Assembly: GCA_905235755.1 (NCBI GenBank) | Contig: CAJONA010000001.1 | Coordinates: 1 to 26,670 of the forward strand | Reading direction: 5' to 3' | DNA from: an uncultured Clostridia bacterium | Lineage (GTDB): Bacteria > Bacillota > Clostridia > Oscillospirales > CAG-272 | Length of the DNA: 26,670 nt | Shown: one piece after another, positions 21,759-26,670 of the stretch | Position numbering within the stretch: position 1 is the stretch's first letter | Layout of the letters: each line of letters starts with the position of its first letter | Made by a program: the position numbers and the translations under genes | The notes under the pieces: model-generated | Database searches by the model: none | What the model saw: the letters and a program-made list of their open reading frames with translations, nothing else | Told to the model about the DNA's origin: nothing

Positions 21759-24146
21759 TTATTCTTTCTTCAATTTCGCATACGTCGCCATAAGTTTTTT
21801 TGTGCCGACGTTGTCAAACGCTATCTCGTACATTATGTCGGAGCCCATTTCGCGCACGGATAGGATCGTCCCGCTGCCGAAAGTCATATGGCGCACTCTG
21901 TCGCCTATCGAGAACGATTCGAGGCTCGCGGATCTTCCGACGTTTTCCGACACGGCAGAGCGCGAGAACAGCTCGTTCGATATGTTCACTTTTTTCTTTT
22001 CGGTGAGATTTAAGCGCGGACGCTGTTTCGGACGCGGCATATCGCTCGTCAAAAATGCGGGATCTATCTCGTCGATGAAGCGCGAGCGCACGTTATATTG
22101 CGTACGACCGTACATCACCCTTTCTCTCGCGCCTATAAGGAACAGCCGCTCTTTCGCGCGCGTTATCGCGACGTATGCGAGCCTGCGCTCCTCTTCGAGC
22201 TCGTCGGGACTGAACGCCGACTGCTGGCTTGGGAAGAGGCCGTCCTCCCTTCCGGGAATGAACACGACGGGGAATTCGAGCCCCTTTGCGCTGTGTATCG
22301 TCATCAGGACGACGGCGTCGGTGTCTTCGTCGTATTCGTCTATATCCGCGACGAGCGATATCTCTTCGAGGAACGAGGAGAGCGTCGCGTTTTCGACGGT
22401 GTTTTCGTACTCCACGGCGTTCGATACGAATTCCTCGACGTTTTCCCTGCGGTCTGTCGATTCGCCGTCAAGCTCTGCGGCGAGGAGCATATCGCGGTAG
22501 CCCGAAAGTTCCAGCGTCTTTTCGATGAGAGTCGAGAGCTTTTCCGTCTTGGCTATCTCTTGCAGTTTTCTTATCATCTCGACGAACGGAGCGAATTTGC
22601 CCTCCGCTTTTGAAAGCGCGACGAACTCGGACGCGTGTTCCATTATGTAGAACATATCTTTGCCCTCGTTGTCGGCGAGAAGCTCGACGGCCGATATCGT
22701 CGATTCGCCTATCTTGCGTTTCGGCTCGTTTATTATACGGCGCAGGCGGAGATTGTCGCCCGGATTATTTATGACGCACAGGTATGCGAGAACGTCCTTT
22801 ATCTCCTTGCGGTCGTAGAAGCGGGTTCCGCAAAGGACGCGGTACGGTATTCCCGCGCGTGCGAGCGCGTTTTCTATCGCGTTCGACTGGGCGTTCGCCC
22901 TGTAAAGCACCGCAAAATCGGAATATTTGCGCTTGTCGACAAGGTACAGCTCGATTATCTTGTTGACGATAAAGCGTCCCTCGTCCAAATAATTGTCGAC
23001 GTTCTTAAAGAGTATCTTCTCGCCGTCGCCCTCGCTTGTCCACAGCTCTTTGCCGCGCCGCCCGAAGTTATGGCGTATGACGGAGTTGGCTGCGCCGAGA
23101 ATGTTGTTTGTCGAACGGTAGTTTTCTTCGAGCTTTATCACGGCTGCGTCTTTGAATTTTTCGTCGAAGTGCAGGATGTTTTCAATCGTCGCGCCGCGGA
23201 ATTTGTAGATGCTCTGGTCGTCGTCGCCGACCGCCATAACGTTGCCGCTTTCCGTTCCGAGCAGGCGCACGAGCTCGAACTGCGCGTGGTTCGTGTCCTG
23301 AAATTCGTCGACGAGGATATATTTGAACATTCGCTGATATTTTTCGAGCACGTCCGCGTTGTCGCGCAGAAGCTCGACCGTTTTCATTATGATGTCGTCG
23401 AAATCGAGCGCCATCGACGACGTGAGCTTCGACTGATACAGCGTATAGAGCGACGAGATCTGCTGTAAGCGGTAGTCGTGGCCGACGCCGTCGTCGAATT
23501 CTTTCGGTGTGATGAGCTTGTCCTTCGCGCGCCCGATATGTTCGAGAACGACTTTCGGCGGGAGCGTTTTTTCATCGATGTTGAGCTGCTTTAAACATTC
23601 CTGCATCAGCTTTTTCGAGTCGTCGGAATCATATATCGTGAAGTCCGACGTCCAGCCGATGCGGTCGGCATTTGAGCGAAGTATCCTTAAACACATCGAG
23701 TGGAACGTGCCGCACCAAATGTCGCGCGTGTCGTCGCCGAGCATCGAGGAAAGACGCGTTTTCATCTCGTTTGCCGCCTTGTTGGTGAAAGTTATCGCGA
23801 GGATATTCCACGGGCGGGGGCGGTCTGTCGCAAATGAGTCGAGGAGCATATCGAGGTTCTCTCCGTCGGTCGTGTCGACAGCGTTTTCGAGTTCCTTGAC
23901 AGTCTCCTCGGTGAGCGATACCGGGACGTTTGCAGCCATATATGCGTTGCCGTAGCGAAGTATGTACGATATGCGGTTGACAAGCAGAGTCGTTTTGCCC
24001 GTACCCGCGCCGGCGAGTACAAGAAGCGGTCCTTTCACCGTAAATACAGCTTTTCTCTGCATGGCGTTGAGCTTTTCGAATTTTTTGTCGAAAAGCGCAC
24101 GCATCGCGCCGATATACCGTGTTCCGAGATTAGTTATTTCGCTCAT
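21759..24146 (-). CDS. pcrA: ATP-dependent DNA helicase, PcrA/UvrD type
   Basis: A 795-residue superfamily 1A 3'-5' helicase for repair and replication-fork maintenance. Motifs in order: LNAMQRKAV (Q motif), Walker A LAGAGTGKTT (about 44-53), ITFTNKAANEMKTR (Ia), DEFQDTN (II), VGDDDQSIYKFRGA (III), LEENYRSTNNIL (IV), TIHSAKGLEFPVVFIPG (V) and LAYVAITRAKERL (VI). The PcrA-type tail GDRVRHMTFGSGTILSVREM ends the protein. The open frame extends 39 codons further, but ATG 24146 has AAAGGA six bases upstream and begins MSEITNLG, so it is preferred. The length is slightly above most PcrA proteins. It is first in a run with DUF3737 and PatB. Confidence 0.93.
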   Translation of the reverse strand: MSEITNLGTRYIGAMRALFDKKFEKLNAMQRKAVFTVKGPLLVLAGAGTGKTTLLVNRISYILRYGNAYMAANVPVSLTEETVKELENAVDTTDGENLDMLLDSFATDRPRPWNILAITFTNKAANEMKTRLSSMLGDDTRDIWCGTFHSMCLRILRSNADRIGWTSDFTIYDSDDSKKLMQECLKQLNIDEKTLPPKVVLEHIGRAKDKLITPKEFDDGVGHDYRLQQISSLYTLYQSKLTSSMALDFDDIIMKTVELLRDNADVLEKYQRMFKYILVDEFQDTNHAQFELVRLLGTESGNVMAVGDDDQSIYKFRGATIENILHFDEKFKDAAVIKLEENYRSTNNILGAANSVIRHNFGRRGKELWTSEGDGEKILFKNVDNYLDEGRFIVNKIIELYLVDKRKYSDFAVLYRANAQSNAIENALARAGIPYRVLCGTRFYDRKEIKDVLAYLCVINNPGDNLRLRRIINEPKRKIGESTISAVELLADNEGKDMFYIMEHASEFVALSKAEGKFAPFVEMIRKLQEIAKTEKLSTLIEKTLELSGYRDMLLAAELDGESTDRRENVEEFVSNAVEYENTVENATLSSFLEEISLVADIDEYDEDTDAVVLMTIHSAKGLEFPVVFIPGREDGLFPSQQSAFSPDELEEERRLAYVAITRAKERLFLIGARERVMYGRTQYNVRSRFIDEIDPAFLTSDMPRPKQRPRLNLTEKKKVNISNELFSRSAVSENVGRSASLESFSIGDRVRHMTFGSGTILSVREMGSDIMYEIAFDNVGTKKLMATYAKLKKE

Positions 24147-24212
24147 AATATTTCCTTTCATCAAAGTGCAAAAGTCTGATTTGCACGTGAAATTCATAGC
24201 ACTATCTATAAA

Positions 24213-24241
24213 ATTATAACATAATTTATTACAATAATCAA
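24213..24241 (-). promoter_or_regulatory. sigma-A promoter of pcrA
   Basis: On the minus strand TTGATT (24241-24236), a 17-base spacer and a perfect TATAAT (24218-24213). RNA would start near 24206, about 60 bases before the ATG. Confidence 0.75.
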
Positions 24242-24261
24242 CCCCAAAATGCGTTTTTCGC

Positions 24262-24298
24262 AAAAAATAAACAAACCGCAGCCAAAGCGACGGTTTGT
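24262..24298 (-). terminator. terminator of the sigma-SDR operon
   Basis: ACAAACCG pairs with CGGTTTGT (24298-24271 on the minus strand), followed by TTATTTTTTG. It lies 13 bases past the SDR stop codon, just upstream of the pcrA promoter. Confidence 0.8.
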
Positions 24299-24310
24299 CG
24301 ATGCTTGTAA

Positions 24311-25099
24311 TTATTTGGGCATATATATCATTCCGACAAGTCGGTTCACGACGCCTGCCGGGAGTATCTTGTCGAGGAATGTGAGGAGTTTATACGAAAG
24401 ACCGACGACATATTTGTTCTTGACGCGGCGCTTTTTCGCTATTTTTGCGATCTTTGCCGCGACCTTTTCCTTTGAAGCGCCGTTTTGTTCGTCGCGCTCC
24501 ATCACGGCGACGCTCTTCGATATCGCTCCGCTGTAAATATCGTCACCTGCGGAGGATTTTACGCGCGCGTCGGTAAATCCCGTTTCCGTGTCTCCGAGAA
24601 GGACCGAACACGCCGAAACGCCGAAACGCCGCGTTTCGTTTGCGAGCGCCGACATAAGCATGGTCACGGACGATTTCGACGCCGAATAGAACGACTGGAA
24701 CGGTATCGGGAACACCGCCGCCACGCTCGACGTGGCGATTATCCGGCCGCGGCTCTCGCGCAAAAGCGGCATCGCCGCTTTTACGACGTTCAGCACACCG
24801 AAAAAGTTGACGTCGAACTGGCGTTTAGCGTCCGCCGTGTCGGTGAATTCTATCGCGCCGGAAATGCCATAGCCCGCGTTTGCGAAGACAAGATCCACGC
24901 TTTCGGATTCGCTTTTTATTTGCTCGAACGCCGCCTTTACGGCTTCTTCGTCGGACACGTCGGTTTTTATGTTTATGACGCCTTCGGTGCTTGCCGGGGT
25001 TCTGCTGAGATTATATACCTTGCAGCCGTCTTTGACGAATATCTCCGCAAGGCAAAGTCCTATACCGCGCGACGCGCCGCTTATAACAACCGTCTTCAT
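24311..25099 (-). CDS. short-chain dehydrogenase/reductase (SDR)
   Basis: A 262-residue classical SDR, NAD(P)-dependent. Seen: the cofactor motif TVVISGASRGIGLCLAEIF, the acidic-strand TDVSDEEAV, LVFANAGYGISGAIEF, the catalytic Ser in IIATSSVAAVFP, and the Tyr/Lys pair in FYSASKSSVTM. The C-terminus (KKRRVKNKYVVGLSYKLLTF, VVNRLVGMIYMPK) is basic and hydrophobic and may touch the membrane. The substrate is unknown. Its ATG overlaps the stop of the 69-residue membrane protein gene by four bases (ATGA), so it belongs to the sigma factor operon. It could be a target of that sigma factor, though a housekeeping role is equally possible. Confidence 0.9.
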   Translation of the reverse strand: MKTVVISGASRGIGLCLAEIFVKDGCKVYNLSRTPASTEGVINIKTDVSDEEAVKAAFEQIKSESESVDLVFANAGYGISGAIEFTDTADAKRQFDVNFFGVLNVVKAAMPLLRESRGRIIATSSVAAVFPIPFQSFYSASKSSVTMLMSALANETRRFGVSACSVLLGDTETGFTDARVKSSAGDDIYSGAISKSVAVMERDEQNGASKEKVAAKIAKIAKKRRVKNKYVVGLSYKLLTFLDKILPAGVVNRLVGMIYMPK

Positions 25100-25305
25100 A
25101 CCGTTCTCCCCGAGATCGGTTTTTTGCCCGTATTCTTGGGCTGTTTTTTAACTATATTCGGTATTATGAGCGCGGCTCCGATGAGCACGGAAACAGCCGC
25201 TGCCGAAATCGCTATCGAGAGCGGCATCTTCACCTGCTGCGGCAAACTCACACCGTCTATTTTAACCGTGTCGTAAAAATGTTTGATCTTGTCGCTGACT
25301 GTCAT
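25096..25305 (-). CDS. 69-residue single-TM protein, candidate mini anti-sigma factor
   Basis: A very short protein: about 27 cytoplasmic residues (MTVSDKIKHFYDTVKIDGVS onward), one helix (MPLSIAISAAAVSVLIGAAL and following), then a short basic tail. I recognise no family. It lies 10 bases after an ECF sigma gene with a good AAGGAGGG ribosome site, exactly where anti-sigma factors normally sit. Real anti-sigma factors usually have a longer N-terminal sigma-binding domain, often with a zinc HxxxCxxC motif that is absent here. It may be an unusually small anti-sigma factor or simply an unrelated membrane peptide. The stop codon overlaps the SDR start codon. Confidence 0.7.
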   Translation of the reverse strand: MTVSDKIKHFYDTVKIDGVSLPQQVKMPLSIAISAAAVSVLIGAALIIPNIVKKQPKNTGKKPISGRTV

Positions 25306-25315
25306 TTTGCCCTCC

Positions 25316-25858
25316 TTAAATCAGCAGTTCCTTCATGCGTGCTATGGCGCGCTGATATTTTTTCTTTGCCGCCTCTGTCGTTATGCCGAGCATCGCGGCT
25401 ATCTCGCTGTGTTTTAGCCCGGTGTACGCTTTCAGCGTCACTATCTGCCTGTCCTCGTCGTCGAGAGCGTCGAGCGCGGACTTGACCTGCAATGAGAGCA
25501 GTATCGAGTTTTCGTCAAAACGGTCTGACATATTCATATCGAGGTTTTCATCGGGCGTTTCGAATTTGCGGTGTTTTAACATATCGAGAGCGATATTGCG
25601 CGCGATCGTCAGCACCCACGCTTTCGCGCTCGTGCCGGGACGGTACGACGCCGCTTTTTCGATTATCTTGATATACGTCTCCTGAACGACGTCGTCGCAT
25701 AGCGAAAAATCGTGCAGTACCGAATATGCGACGGCGAAGATCTGGCGTTCGAGATATTTGTGTATCACGGGAATGGCGTCCTGCTTGCCTTGCGCTATTT
25801 TGGTGAGCGCTTTGTCGCATTCCGACGCTTCCATTATCTTGTCGAGTTTGATTTGCAA
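25316..25858 (-). CDS. RNA polymerase sigma factor, ECF (sigma-70) family
   Basis: A 180-residue regulator with sigma region 2 (FAVAYSVLHDFSLCDDVVQE, TYIKIIEKAASYRPGTSAKA, WVLTIARNIALDMLKHRK) and region 4 (LDALDDEDRQIVTLKAYTGL, KHSEIAAMLGITTEAAKKKY) but no regions 1 or 3. This is the ECF layout, with a normal length. It should direct polymerase to a small regulon. The predicted start is TTG at 25858, with AAGGAG eight bases upstream; an in-frame ATG eight codons on has no ribosome site. A dyad lies 25 bases upstream. It heads an operon with a one-helix protein and an SDR. Confidence 0.92.
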   Translation of the reverse strand: MQIKLDKIMEASECDKALTKIAQGKQDAIPVIHKYLERQIFAVAYSVLHDFSLCDDVVQETYIKIIEKAASYRPGTSAKAWVLTIARNIALDMLKHRKFETPDENLDMNMSDRFDENSILLSLQVKSALDALDDEDRQIVTLKAYTGLKHSEIAAMLGITTEAAKKKYQRAIARMKELLI

Positions 25859-25882
25859 GAGAGGAACTCCTTTCTTTCCCGC

Positions 25883-25906
25883 CGTAATGAAAACGATCTC
25901 ATTACG
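25883..25906. promoter_or_regulatory. dyad upstream of the ECF sigma gene
   Basis: CGTAATGA (25883-25890) and TCATTACG (25899-25906) form a perfect 8-8-8 inverted repeat in the 97-base gap before the sigma gene. It could be a regulator-binding site. I found no clear sigma-A or ECF promoter in this gap. Confidence 0.4.
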
Positions 25907-25955
25907 TAAAACGGGACGGATTTTCTGCCGAATTAAGGAAATCGTGAGATGATTT

Positions 25956-26670
25956 TTATATTTTTCTGCGCAGACCTTTCGGGTAGTGGTTTTTGAGCGT
26001 CCCGTCGACGGCTTTTGCGCCGCCGATCGGACAGCCGAGACACATCACGGCGCACCAGCCGTTTGGCACATCCGCCGTTATGATGTCGCCGCCGATGTAT
26101 TTTTTTATGCGTCCGTCGTCGGCGGAGAGCTCGACGCGGCGCTTCATTTTCGATCCGAGTGCCGAGAAAAGCTGATGATGCGGTATGACGCGCCCCTTAT
26201 CTGTCTCGCCTATCTTCACGCCCGCCGCAAATACCGAGCGCGGCGGCACGGGAAAGGGCGGAAGCAGACACACCGTCTTTCCGACGGCGGCCAATCTGCC
26301 GCTTGGGATCTCATCGAAAACGTCGTCGAGAAACGAGCGCACCGTTTTCATTTCGTCTTTCGTCAGCTCGCGCGCGCCGTCTTTATACGTGATCTCCGAG
26401 ATGACGTCGCCGTTCCTTTGCATAAGCGCGAAAAACTGCCCTTCGCCGCGCGACAGATGCGGATAAAATCGCCGCGCCTGCGGCATATCTATGCCGTCCG
26501 TCGTCGCCTCTTTAAGTAAGCCGCCCACGTCAACGAGTGAAAAATCCGCGTGTTTGGCGAGGAAATCGGCTATCACGCCCTCGTCTTCGTCGGGCGAGAA
26601 CGTGCACGTCGAATACAGAAGATACCCGCCGCCGCGCACCGTCTCGGCGGCATTTGAAAGTATCTCTTTT
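25956..26670 (-). CDS. RsmF-like rRNA (cytosine-5) methyltransferase, C-terminal part
   Basis: This is a partial gene: the frame is open through the window's right edge (codons for KEILSNAAETV lie beyond the first in-frame GTG). About 238 residues are visible. They begin with the end of the methyltransferase core, GGGYLLYSTCTFSPDEDEGV, whose Thr-Cys-Thr holds a conserved cysteine of m5C RNA methyltransferases. RFYPHLSRGEGQFFALMQR and a C-terminal region with PUA-like sequence (LSADDGRIKKYIGGDII, GWCAVMCLGCPIGGAKAVDG) follow. That C-terminal domain favours RsmF over RsmB. It should methylate 16S rRNA. The cofactor-binding half is off the window. It ends 97 bases upstream of the sigma gene, with no obvious terminator between. 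Confidence 0.85.
   Translation of the reverse strand, partial: KEILSNAAETVRGGGYLLYSTCTFSPDEDEGVIADFLAKHADFSLVDVGGLLKEATTDGIDMPQARRFYPHLSRGEGQFFALMQRNGDVISEITYKDGARELTKDEMKTVRSFLDDVFDEIPSGRLAAVGKTVCLLPPFPVPPRSVFAAGVKIGETDKGRVIPHHQLFSALGSKMKRRVELSADDGRIKKYIGGDIITADVPNGWCAVMCLGCPIGGAKAVDGTLKNHYPKGLRRKI

Noticed and set aside
22635..23468. 277-codon plus-strand open frame opposite pcrA
   Set aside because: It is antisense to helicase motifs and has no ribosome site or family likeness.

Overview
The window is bacterial and chromosomal in character. It is most likely from a gut- or rumen-type Clostridia member of the Bacillota (Oscillospirales/Christensenellales-like). This rests on the gene set and signals: lipoproteins with Thr/Glu-rich linkers, a BspA-type leucine-rich-repeat protein, an IscR-NifS-NifU cluster, a PcrA helicase, strong GGAGG-type ribosome sites that support several TTG starts, and many intrinsic terminators. 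Base composition is mixed, about half G+C, with AT-rich promoters. The taxonomic placement is inference. No phage, transposase or CRISPR array is visible.

Left end (1-532): a gene-poor stretch with five tandem perfect hairpins (18-221), a decayed fragment of a BlaR1/M56-type membrane peptidase gene, and the terminator of the next operon. 533-6868, minus strand: a promoter and a roughly 300-nt structured leader that ends in an intrinsic terminator precede a PII-type regulator, then PotA, PotB, PotC, a YtcJ-type amidohydrolase and the PotD lipoprotein. This looks like a polyamine-type uptake system with a nitrogen-signalling protein at its head and a hydrolase inside the transporter genes. The leader is the best candidate here for something undescribed.

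6940-8361, plus: a YgjV-like membrane protein and a sugar-phosphate-isomerase-like TIM barrel. 8396-9250: an XRE regulator facing a two-TM protein of unknown function, with two identical operators in the shared control region. 9317-11441, plus: IscR-type Rrf2 regulator, NifS cysteine desulfurase and NifU/IscU scaffold, probably autoregulated. 11639-12466: a lipoprotein of unknown function.

12516-17330: a divergent carbohydrate locus, with a Gfo/Idh/MocA oxidoreductase and a ThuA-domain protein on the minus strand and a large GH78-like alpha-L-rhamnosidase on the plus strand. 17380-19651: a small membrane protein opposite a surface lipoprotein with 17 leucine-rich repeats. 19736-24241, minus: pcrA, a DUF3737 beta-helix protein and a PatB/MalY C-S lyase-type aminotransferase. 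24311-25858, minus: an ECF sigma factor, a 69-residue single-TM protein (possible mini anti-sigma factor) and a short-chain dehydrogenase. 25956-26670, minus: the C-terminal part of an RsmF-type rRNA m5C methyltransferase, cut by the window edge.
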